This document shows positions 18,013-28,827 of a stretch of DNA of 64,000 bases, in pieces; within the stretch, counting starts at the first letter, position 1, and each line of letters opens with the position of its first letter. Under the pieces are notes generated by a model that had not been told where the DNA came from, ran no database searches, and saw only the letters and a program-made list of their open reading frames with translations. The DNA comes from Agaribacterium sp. ZY112. Lineage in GTDB: Bacteria > Pseudomonadota > Gammaproteobacteria > Pseudomonadales > Cellvibrionaceae. The position numbers and the translations under genes were made by a program. The stretch spans positions 186,001 to 250,000 of the forward strand of contig NZ_CP166840.1 in the NCBI RefSeq assembly GCF_041346925.1, read 5' to 3'.

Positions 18013-19182
18013 TTAACGAACTCCTCGTGAACTTGAACGACGTGAGGTACTAAGCACACCACGATCAATAAGATCTTGAACCACCTGATCAGCCAAATCA
18101 CTTACATTGGCTTCACTCATTGCAGGGCCAGACGCCGCTTTAGGCGCGCTATTAACGATCTTATCTAAAGGCAGGTACAACATATTGTTACCACCTTCAA
18201 CATCAACAAGTACCTTGGAACTGTTCTGCATAACCTCCTGTACCGCATCAAGGTATAAACGCTCACGAGTTACCTTTGGTGCTTTTTTGTATTCAGTTAG
18301 CAAGTATTCAAAGCGCTTAGCCTCACCTTCAGCCTGAGCAACAACCTTTTCTTTATAACCAGTTGCTTCTTCAATCATGCGCTGAGCTTGACCACGAGCC
18401 TCTGGAATGATGCCATTTGAATAGGCTTGAGCTTCGTTTTTGTAACGTTCCTCATCTTCTCGAGCCTTAATAACATCATCAAAAGCGGCTTGAACCTCAG
18501 CAGGCGGGCGGCTCTCTTCGATGTTGACAGTCACAATCTGAATACCGGTTTGGTAATTATCCAAATAGGCTTGAAGACGTTGATGCACTTCTGATGCAAC
18601 CGCTTCACGACCTTCAGTTAAGATCTCGTGCATTGCAGTGGAACCCGCAACATGGCGCAGAGCCGAGTTGGTCGCTTGACGCAAACTGCTATCGGGATCG
18701 CGGACATTCAAGACATAATCACGCGCATCACTAATAACGTATTGGGTCGAGATATTAATATCTACGATATTTAAGTCATGGGTTAGCATTTGTTCAGTGG
18801 TACTCCACTGCTCAACCTTGGTCACATTGACCTCAAACACCTGATCGATACCACGAGGATTCCAGCGGAAACCTGGGCCTTTTGTCTCTTTATACTCACC
18901 TAGGCGCAAGACAACAGCTCGCTCCTGCTCATTCACCACACTGGCACCTGCGTAAAGGTAAATAAGACCAAAAGCAATTAACACAATGGTGATAATTAAC
19001 TTATTACTGCCACCACCAACAGGGCCGCTACTGGAGCCATTACCCGAGCCACCGCCAAAAATAGAACTTACTTTATCTTGAAGGTTTTTTAGCACCTCAT
19101 CGAGATCCGGCGGGCCATCATTGCCACGATTGCCACCACCCCAGGGGTCCTTATTGTTTCCACCCGGCTCATTCCAAGCCAT
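18013..19182 (-). CDS. hflK: HflK, SPFH-domain regulator of FtsH
   Basis: The 389-residue protein starts with a Gly/Asn-rich cytoplasmic segment (NNKDPWGGGNRGNDG), then has a membrane helix near residues 70-90 and an SPFH domain beginning VVNEQERAVVLRLGEY, followed by a coiled coil. It is the partner of HflC in the FtsH-HflKC complex. The ATG at 19182 is preceded by GGAG at 9 bases. Gene order hflX-hflK-hflC is conserved with E. coli. Confidence 0.95.
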   Translation of the reverse strand: MAWNEPGGNNKDPWGGGNRGNDGPPDLDEVLKNLQDKVSSIFGGGSGNGSSSGPVGGGSNKLIITIVLIAFGLIYLYAGASVVNEQERAVVLRLGEYKETKGPGFRWNPRGIDQVFEVNVTKVEQWSTTEQMLTHDLNIVDINISTQYVISDARDYVLNVRDPDSSLRQATNSALRHVAGSTAMHEILTEGREAVASEVHQRLQAYLDNYQTGIQIVTVNIEESRPPAEVQAAFDDVIKAREDEERYKNEAQAYSNGIIPEARGQAQRMIEEATGYKEKVVAQAEGEAKRFEYLLTEYKKAPKVTRERLYLDAVQEVMQNSSKVLVDVEGGNNMLYLPLDKIVNSAPKAASGPAMSEANVSDLADQVVQDLIDRGVLSTSRRSSSRGVR

Positions 19183-19271
19183 ATGCTTCATCTCCAATTT
19201 ATTTAAGTTAGCTATATTTGGTCACTAACCAGAGTTTCAAGTCAGGTAAGAACAATACCCAACACCTTTTA

Positions 19272-20612
19272 TTAAAAACTTTCTTCTTGATCCAGCTTAG
19301 CGAGTTTGGCCATTAGCGAGGCTTCCGCAAACTGTAGCTCACTTGCCTTCATATTTTCCGACGCCAGTATACGGTTTAAGTCAGCTAAAGGAATCTGCAC
19401 TTCTAAAGCAGAACTACCATCATCCAGATAATCCTCATTTAAGACAGAGTTATTTTCAAATAACTTTGCTCTAAAACGAGCCAGCTGGGGCTTTAAAGAA
19501 AGCTTGCCATGAATAACATCTTCAGCAAGTAAGTCGCTGATCGCTTCAAGCAACAAATCAACGCCACGCCCTTCCTGAGCAGACAGCCATACCGCGGCTG
19601 GTTTACCCTGAGCATTTCGCTCTAGTTTGGGCTTAAACCCCTCAACCAAATCAATCTTATTGTAAATAATCAACTGCGGAAGATCGCCAGCACCAATTTC
19701 TTCGAGCACCTCGCTAACTTGCTCCATATTTCTTAGGCGCTCGTCATCAACGTAATCAACAACATGCAAAAGCAAGTCTGCATTAGCAGCCTCTTCCAAG
19801 GTTGCCCTAAAGCTCTCAACCAACTTATGTGGCAAGTTACTAACAAAACCAACCGTATCGGCAAGTACCGCAGCCCCCACTTGGGCAACAGCAATTCTAC
19901 GCATGGTCGGGTCAAGCGTCGCAAACAACTGATCTTCAGCGTAAACAGCCGCATCCGTTATACGATTAAACAGGGTACTCTTACCAGCATTGGTATATCC
20001 CACTAGTGATAGTGTCGGAATTTCGGCCCTCGAGCGAGCCCGGCGCCCTTGCTCTCGCTGCTTGCGTACCTTATCCAAACGTTTATGGATAGACTTGATA
20101 CGTACCCGCAGTAAACGCCGATCGGTTTCCAGCTGAGTTTCACCCGGGCCACGCATACCAATGCCGCCTTTTTGGCGCTCTAAGTGTGTCCAGCCGCGAA
20201 TAAGGCGCGTACTCATATGGTCAAGTTGAGCAAGCTCGACTTGCAGCTTACCCTCATGGGTACGCGCGCGCTGAGCAAAAATATCGAGGATCAACCCCGT
20301 GCGGTCTAATACGCGACAGCCTAGGGCTTTTTCAAGGTTGCGCTCTTGGCTTGGGCTTAATTCATGATTAAAGATAACCACTTCAGCTTCGTGTTGAATA
20401 ACCGCTTGCTGTAATTCTTCAAGCTTGCCGGTTCCAACAAAAAACTTAGGGTGGGGATTGGCTCGTTGGCCAGAAATAAAGTCAGCGGGGTCTCCGCCAG
20501 CAGATAAAACGAGCTCTTCAAACTCTCTCGGATCATTATTGAGTGCGGTTTGACTAAGCTCCAGGTGAACTAGCACCGCTAGCTCACCTGAATCGGGTCT
20601 ATCAAAAAACAA
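19272..20612 (-). CDS. hflX: Ribosome-associated GTPase HflX (TTG start)
   Basis: It is a GTPase that binds and splits stalled 70S ribosomes. The 446 residues include the N-terminal HflX subdomains (up to about 190, with the family string GGIGMRGPGETQLE) and a G domain with G1 GYTNAGKSTLFN, G3 DTVGF and G4 NKIDL. The start aligning with E. coli MFDRYDAGE is a TTG at 20612; no upstream ATG exists in frame. The nearest Shine-Dalgarno (GGAGG) lies inside the last codons of hfq, 15 bases away, so translation may be coupled to hfq. Confidence 0.94.
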   Translation of the reverse strand: MFFDRPDSGELAVLVHLELSQTALNNDPREFEELVLSAGGDPADFISGQRANPHPKFFVGTGKLEELQQAVIQHEAEVVIFNHELSPSQERNLEKALGCRVLDRTGLILDIFAQRARTHEGKLQVELAQLDHMSTRLIRGWTHLERQKGGIGMRGPGETQLETDRRLLRVRIKSIHKRLDKVRKQREQGRRARSRAEIPTLSLVGYTNAGKSTLFNRITDAAVYAEDQLFATLDPTMRRIAVAQVGAAVLADTVGFVSNLPHKLVESFRATLEEAANADLLLHVVDYVDDERLRNMEQVSEVLEEIGAGDLPQLIIYNKIDLVEGFKPKLERNAQGKPAAVWLSAQEGRGVDLLLEAISDLLAEDVIHGKLSLKPQLARFRAKLFENNSVLNEDYLDDGSSALEVQIPLADLNRILASENMKASELQFAEASLMAKLAKLDQEESF

Positions 20613-20623
20613 GGCTTTTCTGC

Positions 20624-20881
20624 TTAGCCTCCGACTTCTTCGTCTACGCCACCTTCAGGGTTCAGCATAGGCACTCGAACAGGGCGAGAAGGGACTACCG
20701 TAGAAATGGCGTGCTTATAAACCATTTGACTAACGGTGTTTTTCAAAAGAACGACAAACTGATCAAAGCTCTCAACCTGGCCCTGCAGCTTGATACCATT
20801 AACCAAGTAAATAGAAACAGGGATGCGCTCTTTACGCAGCACATTGAGATAAGGGTCTTGTAGCGAGTGCCCTTTTGACAT
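20624..20881 (-). CDS. hfq: RNA chaperone Hfq
   Basis: The 85-residue protein has the Sm1 motif ([17 protein letters not shown]) and the Sm2 motif YKHAIS that form the hexameric ring binding sRNAs and A-rich mRNA tails. The C-terminal tail after residue 66 is short and acidic (VDEEVGG), as in Pseudomonas rather than E. coli. It sits between miaA and hflX, the conserved place. A hairpin (CGGTCA/TGACCG) lies in the 121-bp gap upstream. Confidence 0.98.
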   Translation of the reverse strand: MSKGHSLQDPYLNVLRKERIPVSIYLVNGIKLQGQVESFDQFVVLLKNTVSQMVYKHAISTVVPSRPVRVPMLNPEGGVDEEVGG

Positions 20882-21002
20882 GATTATTCTCCTTATGGGA
20901 AATCAAAAAATGAAGAGCGCTACAACAACCAAAATACTGGTAGAGAGGCCTTCCAATAAAAACAACATAGCAGCCGGTCAGAAAAAGTGACCGATAAATA
21001 CA

Positions 21003-21980
21003 TTATAAGGTGCTTTTAGCGTAAATAGACAGACTAAGGCGTACAATTTCATCAATTGTGCGCATTTCGCCGTTTTCGGCTTGTGTATCAAGCCAATTAA
21101 CGGCTGGCCAACCTCTAAGCCACGTTAGTTGGCGCTTGGCTAATTGCCGAGTTGCAACCAGCGCCTTATCTAGCATCTGCTCGTAAGTGTAGTCGCCATC
21201 TAAATACATCCAAGCCTGCCTGTAACCCACCGCTCGCATAGAGGGCAGATCGAGATGCAGATCCTCCCGCTGATGCAGCTGCTGCACCTCCTCCATAAAA
21301 CCCTGCTCAAACATAAGCTGTAAACGCAGCTTAATGCGCTGATGCAAAACAGCCCTATCACCAGGGGCAATAGCAATTTGCACACATCTTTGCTCGTCTA
21401 GCAGACCGTGGCCATCAGCTTTTTGCCACTCGCTTAAGGCTTTGCCGCTTGAACGCCATACCTCGAGGGCTCGACTTATACGCTGACTATGATTTGGGTG
21501 CAAACGAGCCGCCGTTTCTGGATCTACCTCAGCCAGCTCAGCATGCATAGCTGGCCAGCCCCGTTCAGCCGCCTGTTTTTCAATCTCGGCACGCCGCTCA
21601 AGATCAGCCGCAGGCATTTTGGAAAGCCCTTCAAGTAAGGCCTTGAAATATAGCATGGTACCACCGGCCAAGATTGGCACTTTGCCTCGCGTCTGAATAT
21701 CATCAATACACGCTCGTGCATCAGCGCTAAAATCAGCTGCGCTGTACTGTTCATGAGGCTCACGAATATCAATGAGGTGGTGAACAACACCTTGGCGCTC
21801 TTGTGCATCGGGTTTAGCGGCACCAATATCTAAGCCACGATAAACCAAGGCACTATCAACACTAATTATCTCCCCATCAAGCTGCTTAGCCAACTCAACT
21901 GCAAGCGCTGTCTTACCAGAGGCTGTTGGCCCCATAAGGATCAAAACAGGCTTTTGCAATGGCTTAGCTGACGACGCCAT
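21003..21980 (-). CDS. miaA: tRNA dimethylallyltransferase MiaA
   Basis: It prenylates A37 of tRNAs reading UNN codons. The 325 residues carry the P-loop [16 protein letters not shown] at the N-terminus, the [16 protein letters not shown] motif and [16 protein letters not shown]. The start ATG overlaps the mutL stop by one base (TAATG), so translation is coupled. Its neighbours mutL upstream and hfq downstream are as in E. coli. Confidence 0.97.
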   Translation of the reverse strand: MASSAKPLQKPVLILMGPTASGKTALAVELAKQLDGEIISVDSALVYRGLDIGAAKPDAQERQGVVHHLIDIREPHEQYSAADFSADARACIDDIQTRGKVPILAGGTMLYFKALLEGLSKMPAADLERRAEIEKQAAERGWPAMHAELAEVDPETAARLHPNHSQRISRALEVWRSSGKALSEWQKADGHGLLDEQRCVQIAIAPGDRAVLHQRIKLRLQLMFEQGFMEEVQQLHQREDLHLDLPSMRAVGYRQAWMYLDGDYTYEQMLDKALVATRQLAKRQLTWLRGWPAVNWLDTQAENGEMRTIDEIVRLSLSIYAKSTL

Positions 21981-23866
21981 TATTGCCCTCGCATAAATAA
22001 TTTATCGAGATCGCTTAGTGACATCGCCGCCCAAGTTGGCCGCCCATGGTTGCACTGACCACTGCGCTCCGTCGCTTCCATATCTCGCAGCAGGGCATTC
22101 ATTTCAGCCATACTCAAACGACGGTTTGCACGGACAGAACCATGGCAAGCCATCGTACCCAAGAGCTCATTGATATGCTCACGAATACGTCGACTATTGC
22201 CGTATTCACACAGGTCGCTCAGCACATCTCGAATGAGAGTCTCAACATCGGCCTGATTCAATATCACAGGCAGCTGACGAACAACCAACGTTTCGGGCCC
22301 TGCTCGCTCAACAACAAAACCCAGCTCTGAAAAAACAGTGCTATTCTCCTCGGCACAATCAGCTTCTTTTTCACTGACGGCAATACTTTGTGGCACTAAT
22401 AAAGGCTGACTCTGCACAGTTTGCTCATCAAACGCTCGCTTCATTTTTTCGTATGTAATACGCTCATGGGCTGCATGCATATCAACCACAATCAAACCCT
22501 GAGCATTTTCAGCCAAAATATAAATACCTTTTAACTGAGCAATAGCAAATCCTAGCGGAGGCACTTCATTTTCTTTTTCGGGCTCTTCGAAGTTCGCGCG
22601 CAAAGCACTAGCCTCAGTTTCTACAAAAGGAGCGCTTGCCTCACTATTTAATAAGGTGCGATAGGCGTTAACTTGCTCTGCAACGGCAGCGGTAGAATAA
22701 GAATTAACTGGAATTTGCGGTTGTGACGAAGAGGCCCCAACATTAACCCCTGACTCACTTTGAGTTTGTAGCTGCCGAAACGCAATCGAGCCCTGCTGAG
22801 GAATATTTTCCAGGGCCATAGCAGGCGATGTCGATTCAGCCTCAGAACTTGTATCGGGGCGCACATCTGCCAGCACCTTGTGTAAAGAACGAAACAAAAA
22901 GTCATGAACTAAACGGCTATCTCGAAAACGCACCTCATGTTTTGTTGGGTGCACATTGACATCAACAACCGAGGCATCAAGCTCCAAATATAAAACAAAA
23001 GCTGGGTGCCTACCGTGGTACAAAACATCCTGATAAGCCTGACGAATAGCATGGCTCACCAATTTATCTTTAATAGCGCGACCATTCACAAAAAAGTGTT
23101 GTAAGTCTGCTTGAGAGCGAGAAAAAGTCGGCAAGGCAACCCAGCCCCACAGACGTAAACCTGTATGCTCTATGTCTACATGTAATGAATTTTCGATAAA
23201 GGTCTTACCGCAAATCTGAGCAACGCGCTTTTCTTGCTCTGCACGTGCAGAAGCTGGTCGCCAGTTATGCACCACCTTCTGATTGTTCTTTAAGGAGAAG
23301 CCTAAATCAAAACGAGATAAGGCCTGCTTTTTCAGAATATCTTCAATGCGATTATATTCCGTTTTTTCTGTACGTAAGAACTTTCGGCGAGCGGGAGTAT
23401 TAAAAAACAAATCCCTTACTTCGACACTTGTTCCTTGCGGGTGCGCAGCTGGGCTCACCTCGGCCTCCATATCTCGACCTTCGGCACGCGCACACCAAGC
23501 GCTATCCTCCTCACCATTATTCGAGGTCAGTACCAGTCGAGCAACTGAAGAAATTGACGCTAAAGCCTCGCCACGAAAACCCAAAGATGCAACCGCTTCT
23601 AACTCATCTAAAATATGAATTTTACTGGTAGCGTGCCGACTAAGAGCAAGCGGCAAGTCTTCTTTAGCAACACCACTGCCATTATCACGTACACGCATTA
23701 ACTTCGTACCACCGGCCTCAATTTCGATATCGATCTGAGACGCTTGAGCATCAATGCTGTTTTCAACTAATTCTTTAATAACGGAAGCTGGGCGCTCAAC
23801 AACCTCTCCAGCCGCGATCTGGTTTGCCAGTCGCGGGCTCAATTTTTTAATACGTCTAAGACTCAT
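21980..23866 (-). CDS. mutL: DNA mismatch repair protein MutL
   Basis: The 628-residue protein has the GHKL ATPase N-terminal domain: I motif ELVENSIDA near residue 35, DNGSGV, and the [10 protein letters not shown] lid. A variable linker (about 340-430) and a C-terminal dimerisation domain ending in LFMRGQ follow. The DQHAAHE-like region reads [10 protein letters not shown], and the DxHAxxExxx endonuclease motif seen in MutH-less bacteria is not present, so a MutH-dependent or ATPase-only type is suggested. It overlaps the amidase gene by 4 bp (ATGA) and miaA by 1 bp. Confidence 0.96.
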   Translation of the reverse strand: MSLRRIKKLSPRLANQIAAGEVVERPASVIKELVENSIDAQASQIDIEIEAGGTKLMRVRDNGSGVAKEDLPLALSRHATSKIHILDELEAVASLGFRGEALASISSVARLVLTSNNGEEDSAWCARAEGRDMEAEVSPAAHPQGTSVEVRDLFFNTPARRKFLRTEKTEYNRIEDILKKQALSRFDLGFSLKNNQKVVHNWRPASARAEQEKRVAQICGKTFIENSLHVDIEHTGLRLWGWVALPTFSRSQADLQHFFVNGRAIKDKLVSHAIRQAYQDVLYHGRHPAFVLYLELDASVVDVNVHPTKHEVRFRDSRLVHDFLFRSLHKVLADVRPDTSSEAESTSPAMALENIPQQGSIAFRQLQTQSESGVNVGASSSQPQIPVNSYSTAAVAEQVNAYRTLLNSEASAPFVETEASALRANFEEPEKENEVPPLGFAIAQLKGIYILAENAQGLIVVDMHAAHERITYEKMKRAFDEQTVQSQPLLVPQSIAVSEKEADCAEENSTVFSELGFVVERAGPETLVVRQLPVILNQADVETLIRDVLSDLCEYGNSRRIREHINELLGTMACHGSVRANRRLSMAEMNALLRDMEATERSGQCNHGRPTWAAMSLSDLDKLFMRGQ

Positions 23867-25182
23867 AAGGCAGGAATAGAAAGTGTTTGACCAACTCGAA
23901 TGCTCGAGTCTGAAAGCTTATTGGCTTTTTTAATGGAGGCGACACTGACATTGTAGCGTTTAGCAATAGCGCTCAATGTATCGCCGCTTGCGATTTTATA
24001 GGTAGTGGAGCTATTCCCCCCTTTTTTCCATGCGAGATAACTTCCCGCTGGGGGCCGACTTTGAAAATAGCTATTGATGCCCTTAAAAATCGACTTACTT
24101 AATTTAGTTCGATGATTTAAGGAGTTAAGGTTTCGCGCCTCGGTTGGGTTCGTTATAAAACCAGTTTCAACCAAGATAGAAGGTACATCGGCCGATTTAA
24201 GTACAGCAAAGCCTGCACTCTCCACGCGTTTTGAATGCAAATGGGTTACCTTGCCCATTTCTTTTAAGACTCGAGAGCCAACATCCATACTCGCCTCAAG
24301 CGAGCTGGTCATACTTAAATCCACTAAGATTTTTTTTAGCTGCTCTTCTTTATCACCAAGTTTAATTCGATCGACACCACCAATTAAGTCAGACTTATTT
24401 TCCTTCGATGCCAAGATACTAGCCATCTTACTTGAGGCACCTCGCCTACTTAAGGTAAAAACCGAAGCACCACGAGCTTTAGGATTATCAAAACCATCAG
24501 CATGAATAGAGACAAACAAGTCTGCATGCACTTCTCGTGCTTTTTCCGCCCTACGGTGAAGGGGAAGAAAGTAGTCACCGCTACGTACGAGCACTGCTTT
24601 ATAACCAGGTTCTTTATTAATAACATTAGCTAAGTTTTTAGCGACTTTAAGCACTACGTGTTTTTCGTAGAGTTTTTTCGGGCCGATGGCTCCAGGATCT
24701 TCGCCCCCATGCCCCGCATCAATAGCAATAACAACATCACGACGACTTTTAGACTTTTCACTCGGCAAAATAGCATCAACACTTTTCCCTTTATGCCTTT
24801 TAACCGGATAAAGGTCGACAACCAAACGATCAGGTTTATCGCCTACTCGCTTTAGTGAGAAACTACGAGGCTTAACGTCTTCTTTTAAATCCAAGACAAT
24901 ACGTAAATCCCCCCCGTTTTGGGCTCCGTAGCGCATGCGCTGAACAGGGGTTCCCTCTAGTTTGAGGTCTTTTGTTTTAGCGTCAAACTGACCACGCTTA
25001 ATATCAATAACTAAACGCTTAGGATTATTCAGCTTGAAAATATTATGATCGGCACGAGCATCAAGATCGAAAACAAGGCGCGTAGACTCAGGGGAGCGCC
25101 ACAGACGCACACCATCAACCGTTGCGGCATAGAGCTCAGCCGAGCAGAAGCAGGCAAGAATGCACAACCACTGTAGGCGCAT
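23863..25182 (-). CDS. Periplasmic N-acetylmuramoyl-L-alanine amidase with AMIN and LysM domains (AmiB/AmiC type)
   Basis: It cleaves the stem peptide from MurNAc at the division septum. From the ATG at 25182 the 439 residues comprise a signal peptide ([19 protein letters not shown]), an AMIN domain (about 20-120), an Amidase_3 catalytic domain whose zinc ligands sit in [19 protein letters not shown] and VSIHADGF, with the glutamate in VETGFITN, and one C-terminal LysM ([17 protein letters not shown]). A GTG at 25212 is an equally usable start. The position between tsaE and mutL is that of E. coli amiB, while the AMIN plus LysM layout also fits. Confidence 0.93.
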   Translation of the reverse strand: MRLQWLCILACFCSAELYAATVDGVRLWRSPESTRLVFDLDARADHNIFKLNNPKRLVIDIKRGQFDAKTKDLKLEGTPVQRMRYGAQNGGDLRIVLDLKEDVKPRSFSLKRVGDKPDRLVVDLYPVKRHKGKSVDAILPSEKSKSRRDVVIAIDAGHGGEDPGAIGPKKLYEKHVVLKVAKNLANVINKEPGYKAVLVRSGDYFLPLHRRAEKAREVHADLFVSIHADGFDNPKARGASVFTLSRRGASSKMASILASKENKSDLIGGVDRIKLGDKEEQLKKILVDLSMTSSLEASMDVGSRVLKEMGKVTHLHSKRVESAGFAVLKSADVPSILVETGFITNPTEARNLNSLNHRTKLSKSIFKGINSYFQSRPPAGSYLAWKKGGNSSTTYKIASGDTLSAIAKRYNVSVASIKKANKLSDSSIRVGQTLSIPAL

Positions 25183-25231
25183 CACCACTCTTTGTCTTAA
25201 AGCCCTGTTCACGTTGCTCTCATCGTTGCTA

Positions 25232-25711
25232 TTAGGTGCCCAGCTGTTCAAGTAGCTGAGCGCCACTTTCTGAATTGGCCTGTATAGTAACAGTACGTCC
25301 CGGCAGCTGCACGACCAAGTCAATAAGAAGGTCGGCCTCAGGCAGCACCCCCTCTCCTCGCTGCGCCCACTCAATCAAGCGCAAACTTGGTAAATCAAAA
25401 TAATCCCGAATCCCCATGTATTCAAGCTCTTCGGCATCAGCCATACGATATAAATCGAAGTGATAAACCGATAAGTCTGAAAATTCATAGGGTTCAACGA
25501 GAGTATAAGTTGGGCTTTTAACAGCCCCTTTATGCCCCAAGCCCTGCAACACCCCTCGGCTTAGTGTGGTTTTACCTGCACCGAGCGTACCGTTTAGGTA
25601 TACGGTCAAACCTTGAGCCCGCTGCTTTATAGTCTTATATAAAGCGCTCGCTAAACGCTCTGCAAAAGCTAGGGTCGCTTGCTCATTATCCAAATAACTA
25701 GAGAAGTTCAT
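25232..25711 (-). CDS. tsaE: tRNA threonylcarbamoyladenosine biosynthesis ATPase TsaE
   Basis: The 159-residue protein has the Walker A motif GTLGAGKTTLSRG near residue 43, SPTYTLVEPY and the YHFDLYR motif that define YjeE/TsaE. It works with TsaB and TsaD to make t6A37 in tRNAs decoding ANN. It overlaps the end of nnr by 14 bp and precedes the amidase gene by about 50 bp, the same order as in E. coli. Confidence 0.96.
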   Translation of the reverse strand: MNFSSYLDNEQATLAFAERLASALYKTIKQRAQGLTVYLNGTLGAGKTTLSRGVLQGLGHKGAVKSPTYTLVEPYEFSDLSVYHFDLYRMADAEELEYMGIRDYFDLPSLRLIEWAQRGEGVLPEADLLIDLVVQLPGRTVTIQANSESGAQLLEQLGT

Positions 25712-27242
25712 TTACCATCTTTCTAATAATGCCGGGTAGTTCACCGGCTTTAAGCCCTATTACACCAACTTGCCCTTCAAAGTACTTAGCCGCACTAGCA
25801 TGCAACCACACCCCTAAACGAGCAGCCTCTTCAGCCTCTAAGCCTTGAGCCAAGAGGGCCGCAATGACACCACTTAGTACATCACCGGCACCACCTATCG
25901 CTAACGAAGGGCAAACCAAAGGGCAAAGCCAAATCTTATCGGAACAGGCAACTAAAGTACCGGCCCCTTTTAATACAACAACCGCATCATAACGTGCAAC
26001 CAAAGCTCGAGCAGCTGCAAAACGATCTGCTTGAATGACTTGCACTGTCGTAGCTAATAGCCTCGCAGCTTCCGCAGGATGAGGCGTTATAACACAGCTC
26101 TTACCAGCTCGCCCTAGCTTTACAGGTGCGCCAGCAAGAAGATTAAGCGCATCAGCATCAAGCAGCAATGGAAGCGATGCCGACAAAGCAAGCTTAAATG
26201 CATGACGAGCCCACTCATCTTGCCCTAAGCCCGGTCCCACCACGAGGACATTGCAGCGCTTAAAATACTCGCCCTTTGGATCAGGCTCAAAATCGATTAT
26301 GTGGCTCATACATTCAGGTAAGCGCTGTCTGGCCGCTTGCAGAGTTTCTTCTTGACTGTACAGACTCACTAAGCCACTACCTGCATGCAATGCAGCATCA
26401 GCTGCCAACAGAGCAGCCCCACTCATACCTGAGCCACCACCCACAACAGCAATGTGACCAAAACGTCCTTTATGACATACAGGCGCTCGCTTTAAAGCCC
26501 CAGCGTCAACTCTATTCATTAAATAATGACACTGAGCCTGGCTTTGAGTTTCAGCCTCAATCACATAATCAGCAACACCAAGCTGTTCAAAATGAAGCTC
26601 CGTGCAGTAATTGGGTGCATCTGCGGTATATAGACCTTGCTTACGACCAATAAAACTTAGACAGAGATCGGCTTTAACAGCTAACTCTTTGCACTCTCCC
26701 GTCGTTGCGTTTATCCCCGAAGGAAGATCAACACTCAACACTTTCACATCATCACCAGCACTATTTGCACTGATCGCGCACAAATTCAGCCAAGCAATCG
26801 CCGACTTATAGCGCTCCGATAAAAGCCCGTTTATACCAATACCCAATAAGGCATCAACTAAAACAAGCTCTTTTGTATTTTCTAAGTTAAGACTTGAATC
26901 AAATTCACGAGCATCAACGCCCTTGCCCAAAGCAAAATCCGCCGCATCTTTTGCCTCAGCAGTTAACTCTTCTGGCGGTTTCAAATAATAAAGCTGAACC
27001 TGAAAGCCCTGAACATGAGCCAAAGCAGCAAAGAGCCAACCATCGCCACCGTTATTACCGGCGCCACACAAAACAACAAACTGCTTATGAGCCGGCCACT
27101 GCTTACACGCTAAATCAAACAGTGCCTGCCCCGCCCTCTTCATCAACACAAAGCCTGGCGTACCTAAACGAATTGCTTCCGCATCTAAACGCTTCACTTG
27201 CTCTGCGCTAAATAAAGGAAAATTCACTTCTAGTGGCAACAC
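25698..27242 (-). CDS. nnr: Bifunctional NAD(P)H-hydrate epimerase / ADP-dependent dehydratase
   Basis: It repairs hydrated NADH and NADPH: the N-terminal YjeF_N domain (about 1-225; CGAGNNGGDGW, DLPSGINATTG) epimerises, and the C-terminal ribokinase-like domain (about 235-510; GGGSGMSGAA, VITPHPAEAARL, and GGAGDVLSG) dehydrates. The 514-residue start is a GTG at 27242 with AGGGAG six bases upstream. It is divergent from queG across 73 bp and leads the tsaE-amidase-mutL-miaA-hfq-hflX series. Confidence 0.96.
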   Translation of the reverse strand: MLPLEVNFPLFSAEQVKRLDAEAIRLGTPGFVLMKRAGQALFDLACKQWPAHKQFVVLCGAGNNGGDGWLFAALAHVQGFQVQLYYLKPPEELTAEAKDAADFALGKGVDAREFDSSLNLENTKELVLVDALLGIGINGLLSERYKSAIAWLNLCAISANSAGDDVKVLSVDLPSGINATTGECKELAVKADLCLSFIGRKQGLYTADAPNYCTELHFEQLGVADYVIEAETQSQAQCHYLMNRVDAGALKRAPVCHKGRFGHIAVVGGGSGMSGAALLAADAALHAGSGLVSLYSQEETLQAARQRLPECMSHIIDFEPDPKGEYFKRCNVLVVGPGLGQDEWARHAFKLALSASLPLLLDADALNLLAGAPVKLGRAGKSCVITPHPAEAARLLATTVQVIQADRFAAARALVARYDAVVVLKGAGTLVACSDKIWLCPLVCPSLAIGGAGDVLSGVIAALLAQGLEAEEAARLGVWLHASAAKYFEGQVGVIGLKAGELPGIIRKMVNELL

Positions 27243-27315
27243 AGTTTTCTCCCTTTCTGCTAGACATTAAGTATCATACACAGCCTATCATCAGCCCCAA
27301 AGTCGTTTGGCAACT

Positions 27316-28482
27316 ATGCAGCTTAGCCCTAAACTCTATGATAATTTGCTACAACAAATCCATCTTTGGTGCAAAGAGCTCGGCTTTAATCAGTGCGGTG
27401 TCTGTGATCTTGATTTAAGCAGTGAAAAACACGCTTTTGAGCGCTGGCTGTCAAGAAACTACCACGGTGAAATGGCTTGGCTGGCAGAGAACCAAGACAA
27501 ACGCTTAGACCCACCTCAGCTTGTACCTGGTAGCTGCAGAGTAATTAGCGTACGTCTAAACTACCTGCCGGCAGATACCCAGCCTATCGACAACCTTAAA
27601 AACAGCAAGCAAGCATATATAAGCCGTTACGCCCTTGGCCGTGATTACCATAAATTGATGCGCAAGCGCTTAGCCAAACTGGCTAAAAATATCGAGCATT
27701 ATGTAGAAGAACATGCCGAGCCAGATCTAGCTCAAGGCCGAGCCTTTGTTGACAGTGCGCCGGTGCTAGAACGGCCTTTGGCGCAAAAAGCAGGCCTTGG
27801 CTGGACAGGCAAGCACAGCCTTCTACTCAATAAAGACGATGGCAGTTGGTTCTTTCTGGGAGAGCTGTTTACCAATATTCCCCTGCCTATTAACGAGCAT
27901 GAAGCCAAGAATCAATGCGGTGACTGTGAAGCGTGTTTAAAGGTATGCCCAACCGATGCGTTTATTAAACCTTGGGTACTTGATGCAAGACGCTGTATTT
28001 CATATTTAAGCATTGAACACGACGGCCCCATTCCCGAGGAATTACGACAAGCCTTTGGGAATCGCATCTATGGCTGCGATGACTGCCAGCTTATTTGCCC
28101 ATGGAACAAAGATGCAGCCACCACCAAAGAGAGTGATTTCCAACCTCGAAGCAATTTATTTGCTCAAGAGCTATTAGAGCTCTTTAACTGGACGGAAGCT
28201 GAATTCTTGAAAAATACCGAAGGATCGGCCATTCGCCGCGCAGGCTATGAGAAATGGCAAAGGAATATTGCTGTTGCTCTTGGTAATGCCGAGCCCGACC
28301 TTCGTATCGATGAAGCACTTAAGCAGGCTCTCGGTAAAGTAAGCCCACTTGTTGCCGAACATATAAACTGGGCGCTAGAGCGCCAAGCAAGCGGCAAAAG
28401 GCGCAAGCGCAAAGCCCGCAACAGCAATAAAATAGAAGAGATGGCCTACTGGCCCGATCGGCCCACTAATGCCGAAGAATAA
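27316..28482 (+). CDS. queG: Epoxyqueuosine reductase QueG
   Basis: It performs the last step of queuosine synthesis in tRNA with cobalamin and two [4Fe-4S] clusters. The 388 residues include the DUF1730 domain (1-170; RYALGRDYHKLMRKRL, DSAPVLER) and the cluster motifs CGDCEACLKVCPTDAF and CDDCQLICPWN. The ATG at 27316 was chosen over a TTG three codons upstream; neither has a strong ribosome binding site. It is divergent from nnr as in E. coli. Its 3' end overlaps the convergent small gene by 17 bp. Confidence 0.96.
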   Translation: MQLSPKLYDNLLQQIHLWCKELGFNQCGVCDLDLSSEKHAFERWLSRNYHGEMAWLAENQDKRLDPPQLVPGSCRVISVRLNYLPADTQPIDNLKNSKQAYISRYALGRDYHKLMRKRLAKLAKNIEHYVEEHAEPDLAQGRAFVDSAPVLERPLAQKAGLGWTGKHSLLLNKDDGSWFFLGELFTNIPLPINEHEAKNQCGDCEACLKVCPTDAFIKPWVLDARRCISYLSIEHDGPIPEELRQAFGNRIYGCDDCQLICPWNKDAATTKESDFQPRSNLFAQELLELFNWTEAEFLKNTEGSAIRRAGYEKWQRNIAVALGNAEPDLRIDEALKQALGKVSPLVAEHINWALERQASGKRRKRKARNSNKIEEMAYWPDRPTNAEE

Positions 28483-28711
28483 TATCGGGCTGTTCCAGTA
28501 AGGTGCCATCCACTTCCAGCATACTAAAATCATCTGAATCAGGATTGCGCACTATCACCATTGGCTTTTGAAACAGAGGGCGCCGTATAAAAGCGAGCGA
28601 CCAACCAAAGCCCTCTAAATAGCTTAAAGTTTGCCGCTGCTCATCGTTTAAAAATTGCCCCAAATTAAGAGGAATAGCTGCACTGCCTTTGCGACGCTCA
28701 CTGGTGGTCAT
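28466..28711 (-). CDS. Conserved small hypothetical protein
   Basis: The 81-residue protein has no signal peptide or membrane segment. The central part (LNDEQRQTLSYLEGFGWSL) looks helical, and the second half (FIRRPLFQKPMVIVRN, then DFSMLEVDG) looks like short strands. Comparable unnamed proteins lie between orn and queG in pseudomonads as I recall, so it is probably a real gene. Its function is unknown. It overlaps queG tail to tail by 17 bp. A small AATAAAGA/TCTTTATT hairpin lies just upstream (28728-28747). Confidence 0.65.
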   Translation of the reverse strand: MTTSERRKGSAAIPLNLGQFLNDEQRQTLSYLEGFGWSLAFIRRPLFQKPMVIVRNPDSDDFSMLEVDGTLLEQPDIILRH

Positions 28712-28827
28712 AACACGGCACTCCCAAAATAAAGAACTCTCTTTATTAGCTTGGACCAGTTTTGAGCACAGTCAAAAACGACTTAGGAATATAAAGTGGC
28801 GCGTAATATAACTTATGCGAAACGCCA

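Noticed and set aside
23863-25374. Amidase start at 25374
   Set aside because: The extra 64 residues overlap tsaE, lack homology and would bury the signal peptide; starts at 25182 or 25212 are far better.
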